This document shows positions 15,281 through 21,943 of a DNA stretch of 21,943 nt, piece after piece. The translations under genes were made by a program, and so were the position numbers. The stretch's first letter is position 1, and each line of letters begins with the position of its first letter. This DNA is from an uncultured Holophagaceae bacterium (GTDB lineage Bacteria; Acidobacteriota; Holophagae; Holophagales; Holophagaceae), in contig CAIYNT010000068.1 in NCBI GenBank assembly GCA_903927605.1, forward strand, positions 1 through 21,943, written 5' to 3'. The notes below the pieces were generated by a model, which had not been told where the DNA came from, did no database searches, and saw nothing but the letters and a program-made list of their open reading frames with translations.

Positions 15281-15358
15281 GAGTCCCCGGGACTCAAGGC
15301 CAGGGATTTAGGTTAATACCCCGGGGAGGCTGCAGCGAACATCCCATCAAGGGCAGCC
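15281..15358. promoter_or_regulatory. Inverted repeats in the divergent dehydrogenase / isocitrate lyase intergenic region
   Basis: GAGTCCC-C-GGGACTC (15281-15295) is a perfect 15-bp odd palindrome, 17 bp upstream of the dehydrogenase start. CCCCGGGG (15319-15326) follows. GGCTGC (15328-15333) pairs with GCAGCC (15353-15358) on the isocitrate lyase side. The 203-bp gap must hold both promoters, so the 15-bp palindrome is a possible operator. I could not fix -35/-10 hexamers for either gene. Confidence 0.3.
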
Positions 15359-15466
15359 AAACTTACTTGTGGTCAGAGCCAGAAAGAGGATCGCAAAGGG
15401 CTCCGCCGGAGTTAGCATCGGCTGGAATTCACTTCTACCCCGCTTAGATCCCAACAGGAGCCCGCC

Positions 15467-17725
15467 ATGAATCCCTTCGAGACGGACCTTCAGGCCACCC
15501 AGCAGTACTTCGATGGTTCCCGGTTCGCCGGCATCCGGCGGGTCTACTCGGCGCGGCAGGTGGTGGAGCAGCGCGGCCGCATCGCCCAGGACTACACGGT
15601 TGCCAGGGAAGCAGCCGAAGGTTTCTATACCCGGCTCCGAGAACTCTTCTCGGCTCGGAAGTCCATCACCACCTTCGGGCCCTATTCTCCCGGCCAGGCC
15701 GTGGCCATGAAGCGAAAGGGGATCGAGGGCATCTACCTGGGGGGTTGGGCCACTTCAGCCAAAGGCTCGGTGACTGAGGACCCGGGGCCGGACCTGGCCA
15801 GCTACCCACTCTCCCAGGTTCCTGACGAAGCCTCCGGCCTGGTTCGGGCCCTCCTCACGGCCGACCGCAACCAGCGCTTTCTGCGGGCCCGGATGACCCC
15901 TGCCCAGCTGGCCGCCAACACCGAGGTCGACTTCCGTCCATTCATCATTGCCGACGCGGACACCGGGCACGGCGGGGATCCCCACGTCCGCAACCTCATC
16001 CGGCGCTTCGTCGAGGCCGGCATCCCCGGCTACCACATCGAGGATCAGCGGCCGGGCACCAAGAAGTGCGGCCACCAGGGCGGCAAGGTCCTGGTGCCGT
16101 CCGACGAGCAGATCAAGCGGCTGAACGCGGCCCGCTTCCAGCTGGACATCATGCGGGTCCCAGGCATCATCGTGGCCCGCACCGATGCAGAGGCCGCCAA
16201 TCTGCTGGAAGGACGCAATGATGAGCGGGACCAGCCCTTCATTCTCGGGGCAACCAACCTCTCCATTCCTTCCTTCAAGACCTGCATCCTCGCTTTGCAT
16301 CGCCGCTTCCATGCGCTGGGCGTGACCGAGCTCAACGGGCACCTGCTCTACGCACTCCCGGAAGCCCAGTACGCGATGGCCGACGCCTGGTTGAACCGGT
16401 CAGGCCTGGAGGAAGTGATCTCGGAACACGCCACGGCCTGGCTTGGTGGCTCCTTCGCCCATCTCGACGCCATGTTCGACAAGGTCGAATCGCGTGTCAT
16501 GGAAGCCTGGGAAACCGAAGCAGGGCTGGAGACTTACGGGGACGCCGTGGCGGAGCTGCTCGAGTTCCGGATCTCGGAAGGGGAGACCTTCCCGATCTCC
16601 CTCGAAGCATGGCAAGCCTTTGCCCGGACCGCCTCCCTCTGGGCGGCCCAGGAACGGGCCGCCCAGCTGGGCCTCCACGTACCCTGGGACTGCGAGCTTG
16701 CCAAGACCGCCGAGGGCTACTATCAGGTTCGTGGGGGCATCCCCTACGCCATCGCCAAATCCCTGGCCGCCGCCCCCTTCGCGGACATCCTCTGGATGGA
16801 AACGAAGACCGCAGACTTGGCCGACGCCCGGCGGTTCGCAGAGGCGATCCATGCCGAGTTCCCCGACCAGATGCTCGCCTACAACCTGTCCCCGTCCTTC
16901 AGCTGGGATTCGACGGGCATGACCGAGGAGGAGATGCGCCGCTTCCCGGAGGAGCTGGGGAAGCTGGGCTTCGTGTTCAACTTCATCACCTATGGCGGCC
17001 ACCAGATCGATGGCCTGGCGGCGGAGGACTTCGCCACGGCGCTGAGGCAGGATGGCATGCTGGCCCTGGCCAACCTCCAGCGGAAGTTCCGGCTGCTCGA
17101 ATCCCCCTACCGCACCCCCCAGACGTTGGTCGGTGGCCCCAGGCTGGATGCGGCCCTCGCCGCGTCTTCGGGCCGAACCTCCACCACCAAGGCAATGGGC
17201 AAGGGGTCTACCCAGCACCAGCACCTGATCCAGACCGAGGTCCCGAAAAAGGTCCTGGAAGACTGGCTGGGCCTCTGGCGGGAGCACAACGGCATCCAGG
17301 AGACCCTGAGTGTCACGCTGCTGCCGCACCGGGCCGGGTCCGAACTGCTGGAGCTCACCATCGTCGGCAAGGGCGGTGAGAAGCACGCCAACCTGATCTT
17401 CGCCCCCATCAAGGACCGTCGGGGCCGAAGCATCCTCTCCGTGCGGGACCAGAACACCTTCGCGGAGTCGCTGCGGAAGAAGCGATTGATGACCCTGGCT
17501 CACCTGTTCCTGATCCATCGCTACAAGGTGGATTCCGTCCACTACGTCACACCCACCGAGGACAACCAGTACCAGGCGGGCAAGATGCTGGAGCAGGGAC
17601 TGTTCGCAGAGGTGACCCAGGAAGTCGGCCAGATCATCGTCGCCGACATCAACCACCCGAAGGTCAAGGAACTGCTCGATCCGGGGAAAGTGGCACTGGG
17701 GAAGCTGATCCGGAAGGAGACGTGA
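15467..17725 (+). CDS. aceA: Isocitrate lyase, long ICL2-type
   Basis: Cleaves isocitrate to glyoxylate and succinate, the first step of the glyoxylate shunt used for growth on acetate or fatty acids. The signature KKCGH is at 199-203 (catalytic C201) within [23 protein letters not shown] (163-170) provides metal and substrate contacts, and YHIEDQ precedes the signature. [13 protein letters not shown] and [13 protein letters not shown] match the later part of the barrel. At 752 residues it is far longer than the roughly 430-residue common enzyme. The extra C-terminal part (about 600-752) corresponds to the tail of the long ICL2 class, which in Mycobacterium tuberculosis ICL2 mediates activation by acetyl-CoA. 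AGGAG is 6 bases before ATG 15467. No malate synthase is nearby. Confidence 0.95.
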   Translation: MNPFETDLQATQQYFDGSRFAGIRRVYSARQVVEQRGRIAQDYTVAREAAEGFYTRLRELFSARKSITTFGPYSPGQAVAMKRKGIEGIYLGGWATSAKGSVTEDPGPDLASYPLSQVPDEASGLVRALLTADRNQRFLRARMTPAQLAANTEVDFRPFIIADADTGHGGDPHVRNLIRRFVEAGIPGYHIEDQRPGTKKCGHQGGKVLVPSDEQIKRLNAARFQLDIMRVPGIIVARTDAEAANLLEGRNDERDQPFILGATNLSIPSFKTCILALHRRFHALGVTELNGHLLYALPEAQYAMADAWLNRSGLEEVISEHATAWLGGSFAHLDAMFDKVESRVMEAWETEAGLETYGDAVAELLEFRISEGETFPISLEAWQAFARTASLWAAQERAAQLGLHVPWDCELAKTAEGYYQVRGGIPYAIAKSLAAAPFADILWMETKTADLADARRFAEAIHAEFPDQMLAYNLSPSFSWDSTGMTEEEMRRFPEELGKLGFVFNFITYGGHQIDGLAAEDFATALRQDGMLALANLQRKFRLLESPYRTPQTLVGGPRLDAALAASSGRTSTTKAMGKGSTQHQHLIQTEVPKKVLEDWLGLWREHNGIQETLSVTLLPHRAGSELLELTIVGKGGEKHANLIFAPIKDRRGRSILSVRDQNTFAESLRKKRLMTLAHLFLIHRYKVDSVHYVTPTEDNQYQAGKMLEQGLFAEVTQEVGQIIVADINHPKVKELLDPGKVALGKLIRKET

Positions 17726-17803
17726 GCGCAGCGGCTCTCCCAGGGCGGAGCGGCTTCGGTCATCCTGAAATCTGCCGCCGATTCTGAGCCTTTGATAAAA
17801 GAA

Positions 17804-17842
17804 GCCAAGAAGCGCCCCGGGGTGACCGGGGCGCTTCTTGGC
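17804..17842. terminator. Strong 17-bp stem terminator between isocitrate lyase and lipoprotein
   Basis: GCCAAGAAGCGCCCCGG (17804-17820) pairs perfectly with 17826-17842 around a GGTGA loop. On the minus strand the stem is followed by TTCTTTTATC, a proper U-rich tail, so it terminates the lipoprotein gene 16 bp after its stop. On the plus strand the stem is followed by GGGCAG, so any action on aceA is weaker or Rho-assisted. Confidence 0.85.
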
Positions 17843-17857
17843 GGGCAGTGGAACCGT

Positions 17858-18994
17858 TCAATCTGTTACGGCGAAGACCACCCGGTCATTGCGCAGACGC
17901 TCGGGGTCCAGGATGCGGATGGTAGCGCTCTTGCGATCTTCAGTGAGGGTCACGGTGTACTGCTGGTCCTTCACCAAGGATCCGGGAACCACGCTCACCT
18001 TGCTGATCTTGGTGAGGCCCAAGTCGGAGGCCTGAATCTTGACCTCAGGGTTTGGATTATCCAGGGGCAAATCAGTGACGAAGCGAGAAGCGACGGCCTT
18101 GGGGCCCATGCGGTCCCTGGCGAAGATGGGCACGACGATGACGCCCTCATCCACCAGCTGCTTGCGCTGTCCAATCAGGTAGTGCAGGGAGTTCAACTTG
18201 GCCTTCTGGGACTGGCTCAAGGTGCTGAGTTCGCTCACCTGGGAGAGCAAGGTGGTTTTCTCGGTGCGCAGGGAATCCACTTCCTCCTGCACCTTGACCT
18301 TCTCAGCTACCAGTCCCTCCACTTGGCCGGATAGATCGTGGGCCTTGGCCATGTTCTCATCGCGGGCCTGTTCCAGGGCCGCGCGCTGGTTGTGCAGGTA
18401 CTCGGTGGGGCCTACGGCTGCCTTGCCCTGGGTGACGGCCGTGATGTAAGTGCCTCCCACATACTGTTGGTAGACCTGCCAGCCCGGCTGGAGGTCTTCC
18501 AGAATATTGGCCTGGGCAGCTAAGGTCTTGGCCTTCTCCTCGGAGAGGCCCCGGCCCTTCAGGAAGCGCACGGCCATGGCGAAGTGGTTGTCCTTCTCCG
18601 TGGCGATCTGGGGCTTGGGCAGCTCGGACCGGAGCCTGGCTACCTTCGTATTGAGCTCACCAATCTGCTTGTCCCGGTCCAGGATCTCCTGGAGGAGGGC
18701 GGCCGTGCTGTTGTCCTTTTCATTCTTGACCCGTGATTCCAGCAGGGTGCGCTGGTCCGCCGTCAGCTGGATGACCGCTGCGTTGGGTTGCATGCCAGCC
18801 TTGGCCAGAGCCTCGGCCTGGGCCTTGGCGGCCGCCTGGGCCTGACCTTCGGCGGTCTGAGCCTCCGCGACCTTGTTGACAAGATCCTTGGTCTCGGTGG
18901 ATGCGGATTGCGACTTGTTGTCGCAACCAAAGGTGAGGGCGAGGGGCAAGGCCGCAAGGGCAACCCCCATTACGATGGGTCTCAGGATCTTCAT
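17858..18994 (-). CDS. Putative lipoprotein with central coiled coil, function unknown
   Basis: 378 residues from ATG 18994, with AAGGAGG 5 bases upstream. The N-terminus MKILRPIVMGVALAALPLALTFGC is a lipoprotein signal with the modified cysteine at C24; the lipobox (LTFGC) is slightly weak because T rather than L/V/I sits at -3. An Ala/Gln/Lys-rich helix follows (about 40-70), then more heptad-patterned helix (EILDRDKQIGELNTKVARLRSEL). A short possibly globular part (about 130-190; GWQVYQQYVGGTYITAV) leads to a long coiled coil (about 200-265). A C-terminal strand-rich domain (about 275-378; VIVVPIFARD, then DLGLTKISKVSVVPG) ends the protein. I do not recognise the family. It is probably anchored in the periplasm as a spacer or envelope-organising protein. 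It stands alone, with its own terminator. Confidence 0.8.
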   Translation of the reverse strand: MKILRPIVMGVALAALPLALTFGCDNKSQSASTETKDLVNKVAEAQTAEGQAQAAAKAQAEALAKAGMQPNAAVIQLTADQRTLLESRVKNEKDNSTAALLQEILDRDKQIGELNTKVARLRSELPKPQIATEKDNHFAMAVRFLKGRGLSEEKAKTLAAQANILEDLQPGWQVYQQYVGGTYITAVTQGKAAVGPTEYLHNQRAALEQARDENMAKAHDLSGQVEGLVAEKVKVQEEVDSLRTEKTTLLSQVSELSTLSQSQKAKLNSLHYLIGQRKQLVDEGVIVVPIFARDRMGPKAVASRFVTDLPLDNPNPEVKIQASDLGLTKISKVSVVPGSLVKDQQYTVTLTEDRKSATIRILDPERLRNDRVVFAVTD

Positions 18995-19388
18995 GGACAC
19001 CTCCTTGGAAAAGCGGTACTGCTCAATTCAGAAGGGTGGTGCCTTTTGCCTAATTACGCAAGTTCATGTGTCTACACCATTTGGCCTACGTCCGCCTAGT
19101 CCCACCGGACAGGGATTCAATCTAAGAACCGTGGCATCATTTTTTAAAAAGCGATCATGGACGGGGAATCGCCAAGAACTTGGCCAGTATTTTTTAGAGA
19201 ATTTGGAATTCGGACGCCCCATTTTGACCCTTGGAAGGCGTGGGGCAACCGGATTCAGGCTGGTGAGCGTCCAGTAGTCAGGTCAGCGTAGGCGGTCGCG
19301 GCGATGGAATGGTCATTGCCATAGATGACGAACGATTAGATCCATCCCATACCATCCCGTCTGGCGAGCAAGCTCAGCCCTGTCCGAC
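18995..19388. other. 394-bp intergenic region with no recognisable gene
   Basis: It is more AT-rich than its surroundings, including TTTTTTAAAAAG (19140-19151) and TATTTTTTAGAG (19188-19199). It must hold the lipoprotein promoter on the minus strand and the 3' end of the kinase transcript. I saw no tRNA, repeat unit or convincing promoter hexamers; an open frame running through it in the plus direction has no recognisable protein. Confidence 0.5.
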
Positions 19389-21076
19389 TCACCCGATCTG
19401 ACGGGAACCTCCAATGCATGGCTTTACGCCTTCCAGCATCTCCCGGAGCATGGTGAGGAGCTTGGCGGTCGTGTAGGGTTTGGCGATGAAATTATTTTCC
19501 TCCATCACCGCGAGATCCTGGCCCGTGGCACCGGGACTGTAACCACTGGAGAAGATGACCTTCAAGGATGGGTCTTCCAGCAGTAACCGTTCAGCCAATT
19601 GGCGTCCCGTAAGGCCCCCGGGCATGATCATGTCCGTGAGCAACAACTGGATTTCGCCCCGGTGCTTGGCCCAAATCTGCAGGGCTTCCGGCCCCGAGGC
19701 AGCCTCGAAGGTTCGGTAGCCGCGGGCATTCAGGATGGTCACCAGATATTCGCGCAGTGATTGCTCATCTTCCACCACCAGAATGGTTTCGTGGCCAGCG
19801 TGATCGGAATGGGGGCTGACCGCAGTGGCGTCGGTTTTGCCGACTTCAGTGCAGGCGGGGAGATAGAGGCGGAACTCGGAGCCCACCCCGGGCTGGCTCT
19901 GGACCTCCACCCAGCCGCCATGCTCCTCGGCGATTCCATAAACCGAAGCCAGGCCAAGTCCGGTGCCTTTACCCACGGGCTTGGTCGTGAAGAAGGGCTC
20001 GAAGATGCGGGCCTGGACCTCCGGGGACATGCCACAGCCGGTATCGGCCACACTGAGGCAGACAAGGCGTTCCGGGGTGGTGCCATCGGTCTTGGGTCCG
20101 CGGTGGTCCCTTGGCCCCACTTCATACGCGCGGATGGTCAGAGAGCCCCCCGCCGGCATGGCATCGCGGGCGTTGAGGGCCAGATTCACCAGAGCCTGAT
20201 CCATCATGCCCACGTCGGCATGGATCAACGGCAGCTCGGGGGCCACGGTGATGGAGACGTCGATGGTTTCCGGCAGCAGCCTGGGCAGCATCCCAGAGAT
20301 CGTGGCCAGAGTGTTCTGAAGGTCCACCGGCTCCTTCTTGAAATAGGCCTTCCGGCTGAAGGTCATCAGCTGCCGCACGAGCCTGGCGGCCCGTTCTGTG
20401 GCATCCGTGATGCGCTGGAGCGGCTCCTGTTGGCTGGCATCAATCTGGTTGGTAAAGAGAAGCACCTCCGTAAAACCCTGGATGACCTGGAGGATGTTGT
20501 TGAAGTCATGTGCCACTCCAGCCGCCAATTGCCCCACAGCCTCCATCTTCTGGAATTGTCTCAGGTGGATTTCGAGGCGCTTCTGCTCCGTCACGTCCCG
20601 GACAAGGAGCAGATGAAAGTGATTCCCTTCGATCTCGAAGGTCCCCGACGAGATGAGGACATCCCTTTGTTCATGGTTCTTGGTATCCAGCTGGCAAGAT
20701 CGATTGGGGGGGGCCCTTCCTGGACGGGATGTTCCTCCTCCAATTCTTCCGGGCTCTCTTCACGCCAGATTCCCAGCTCTTCTGCCGAATGGCCGATCAA
20801 TTCTGCCCGGCTGAACCCCGTCAGCTCCAGGAAGCTTTGATTGACATCCACGAACCGTCGGCTCTGGAAGGATTGGATCACCATGGGGACTGGGCTGGCG
20901 ATGAAGGCCTTGGAGAAGCGTTCCTCCGACCTCCGCAGGGCCTCCTGGGCCAGCCCGGGCACCCAGACGAGGAGCAGGCCGCTTCCCAGCCACGCCAAAG
21001 CCCACCTCCACGCGCGCTGGAAGGCCTGTCTGGGGGAACGGGACCTGGGCGGGACGTTGGCGGCTTGGGGTGTCAA
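19389..21076 (-). pseudogene. Hybrid sensor histidine kinase (TM, PAS, HisKA, HATPase, receiver) with frameshift at a C8 run
   Basis: Two overlapping frames encode one kinase. The upstream frame (TTG 21076; AAGGAA 7 bases before it) gives a membrane helix (WALAWLGSGLLLVWVPGLA) and most of a PAS domain (RFSKAFIASPVPMVIQSF to EEEHPVQEGP), then runs out of homology and stops at 20591. PAS resumes in another frame as NRSCQLDTKNHEQRDVLISS and leads through LLLVRDVTEQKR to HisKA (GQLAAGVAHDFNN), ATPase (NLALNARDAMP, DTGCGMS, GTGLGLA) and a receiver (VVEDEQ, LLTDMIMP, AKPY). The switch falls at eight G on the plus strand (20706-20713). One added C on the coding strand, or two removed, restores a single reading frame (563 codons with one added). 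Contingency switch, inactivation or sequencing error are all possible. An in-frame GTG at 20594 could start a 401-residue PAS-less kinase. Confidence 0.8.
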
Positions 21077-21101
21077 TGCACGATTCCTTCGATAATCGCG
21101 T

Positions 21102-21943
21102 TCAATGATTTGCACTCTTGGGCCGAAGCCGGGCGTACTCGGCCAGCAGGGCGCGGGTGCCGGCCAGATCCAACTCCGTGATTTCGACCGGGCCTTCGGT
21201 CTGGAACAGGTGGAGCAACTGCTTCCCACCCTCAGTGTCATCGACCCCCATGAGTTGCGTTCTTATGAATTCGGCGCCCCTGGACCCAACCTGCTTGCGC
21301 GTGGCGCCCACTGAAGGGACCAGAGCCGGTGAGTGGGCCAGGACCAGGAGGTCCTTGGCCAGCTGGGGATTGAGCTCGACGGCGAGGTTGTACTGGGCCC
21401 GGGTCACCAAGGCCGCCCCTGCCTGCTTGAAGAAAACCGGCAGAATGGCCTGGCTGGGCTTGGTCACGTGGGTCATCTTCCGGAAGAACCGGGTGGAGAC
21501 AGGCAGCCTCCTGCGCAGGAGTTCGACGTCCAGCCAGAGGTGGGCCAGGGTGGTGCGCTGATGGTCTAGCACGCAGAGCTCCTGGCCTCGCAGATCCTTG
21601 AGCGCCTGGACCGCCTGGTCATTCTGGACCAGCAGGACGTACTCCTCGGTGGTCTTGCCATTGATTCGGATGGCGAAGAGGTTGGCCAGAGGAACGATCT
21701 TCTCGAAGGCGATGAAGTCATCGGTGGCTGCGGAGATGTTGTCGATCTCTCCATGCCGCAGGGCATCCTCGATTTCCGCGAGGGTCTGGTAGACCTTGAA
21801 CTCGGCCTGCGTGGACAAGCGCTGCCTCTTGATGAGCTCGGCCAGCCACGCCTTCATGCTCGCCTCCACATCCGCGCCATTGACGTTGGCCAATAGCCGG
21901 ACCGAGAACCCGATGTGCACGGTGTAATTGGGCGGAAATGGAG
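21102..21943 (-). CDS. PhnD-like periplasmic substrate-binding protein or sensor domain (N-terminus beyond window)
   Basis: The frame is open to the window edge and ends at TGA 21102-21104; about 280 residues are visible. NYTVHIGFSVRLLANVNGADVEASMKAW, KVYQTLAEIEDALRHGEIDNISAATDDFIAFE and ELCVLDHQRTTLAHLWLDVELLR follow the PhnD/TtrS-sensor fold: two lobes that clamp a small oxyanion-like or other ligand. The putative GTG at 21920 is probably not the start, since the reading frame and the fold continue upstream; a signal peptide is expected outside the window. It ends 25 bp before the kinase start codon at 21076, so it is either a separate ligand-binding partner of that kinase or its periplasmic domain split off by a frame break. 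No transport genes are visible. Confidence 0.75.
   Translation of the reverse strand, partial: PFPPNYTVHIGFSVRLLANVNGADVEASMKAWLAELIKRQRLSTQAEFKVYQTLAEIEDALRHGEIDNISAATDDFIAFEKIVPLANLFAIRINGKTTEEYVLLVQNDQAVQALKDLRGQELCVLDHQRTTLAHLWLDVELLRRRLPVSTRFFRKMTHVTKPSQAILPVFFKQAGAALVTRAQYNLAVELNPQLAKDLLVLAHSPALVPSVGATRKQVGSRGAEFIRTQLMGVDDTEGGKQLLHLFQTEGPVEITELDLAGTRALLAEYARLRPKSANH

Noticed and set aside
19132..19147. Sigma-54-like promoter (TGGCATCATTTTTTAA)
   Set aside because: The -24 half is close to TGGCAC, but the -12 half lacks GC of TTGCA and no gene starts downstream on that strand.
1..21943. CRISPR array, prophage, toxin-antitoxin or defence genes
   Set aside because: No regularly spaced repeats, integrase, capsid or defence-family motifs were found on either strand. 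The repeats present are irregular and have no unique equal-length spacers.

Overview
The window looks like chromosomal DNA from a GC-rich, diderm, free-living bacterium. The best guess is Acidobacteriota, possibly the Holophaga/Geothrix group. This rests on an Oar-like TonB-dependent receptor with an N-terminal carboxypeptidase-regulatory-like domain (a hallmark of that phylum), on many PAS-rich kinases, and on a bacteriohemerythrin next to a chemoreceptor. The assignment is inference, because no rRNA or other phylogenetic marker is present. Most genes lie on the minus strand.

Layout. At 1-379 is the C-terminal signalling tip of a methyl-accepting chemotaxis protein. It converges on a large TonB-dependent receptor (444-3494, minus), with a shared two-way terminator between them. 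Upstream of the receptor are a bacteriohemerythrin (3692-4096) and a membrane-bound three-PAS hybrid histidine kinase (4271-7108), which has a folded leader. A tRNA-Leu(CAA) is at 7320-7404. Next come GC-rich direct repeats (7470-7664), glutamine-dependent NAD+ synthetase nadE (7684-9393), a second modular repeat array (9391-9735) that carries the nadE ribosome binding site, and a small PAS histidine kinase (9753-10889). That kinase is divergent, with only a 23-bp gap, from a PEP synthase/PPDK regulatory kinase (10913-11740). A heptad-based inverted repeat separates this gene from a two-domain polyphosphate:AMP phosphotransferase (11806-13278). A 266-bp MITE-like element (13345-13610) lies upstream of the phosphotransferase and directly after an FAD-dependent dehydrogenase of the COG2509 type (13620-15263). 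Divergent from the dehydrogenase is a long, ICL2-type isocitrate lyase (15467-17725). It faces a coiled-coil lipoprotein of unknown function (17858-18994) across a 17-bp stem terminator. The right end holds a hybrid kinase (19389-21076) whose frame is broken at a run of eight G/C, and a PhnD-like periplasmic binding protein (21102 to the window edge) just upstream of it.

Theme. The metabolic genes (isocitrate lyase, NAD synthetase, PEP synthase regulator, polyP:AMP phosphotransferase) fit adjustment of central carbon and energy state in an organism that lives on acetate or similar C2 compounds. The rest is sensing: a chemoreceptor, an oxygen-binding hemerythrin and three kinases, none with a DNA-binding response regulator beside it. 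I found no phage, CRISPR array, transposase or defence system. The least ordinary parts are the non-coding repeats (three unrelated-looking families), the MITE with a clear target duplication, and the homopolymer-disrupted kinase with its ligand-binding partner.
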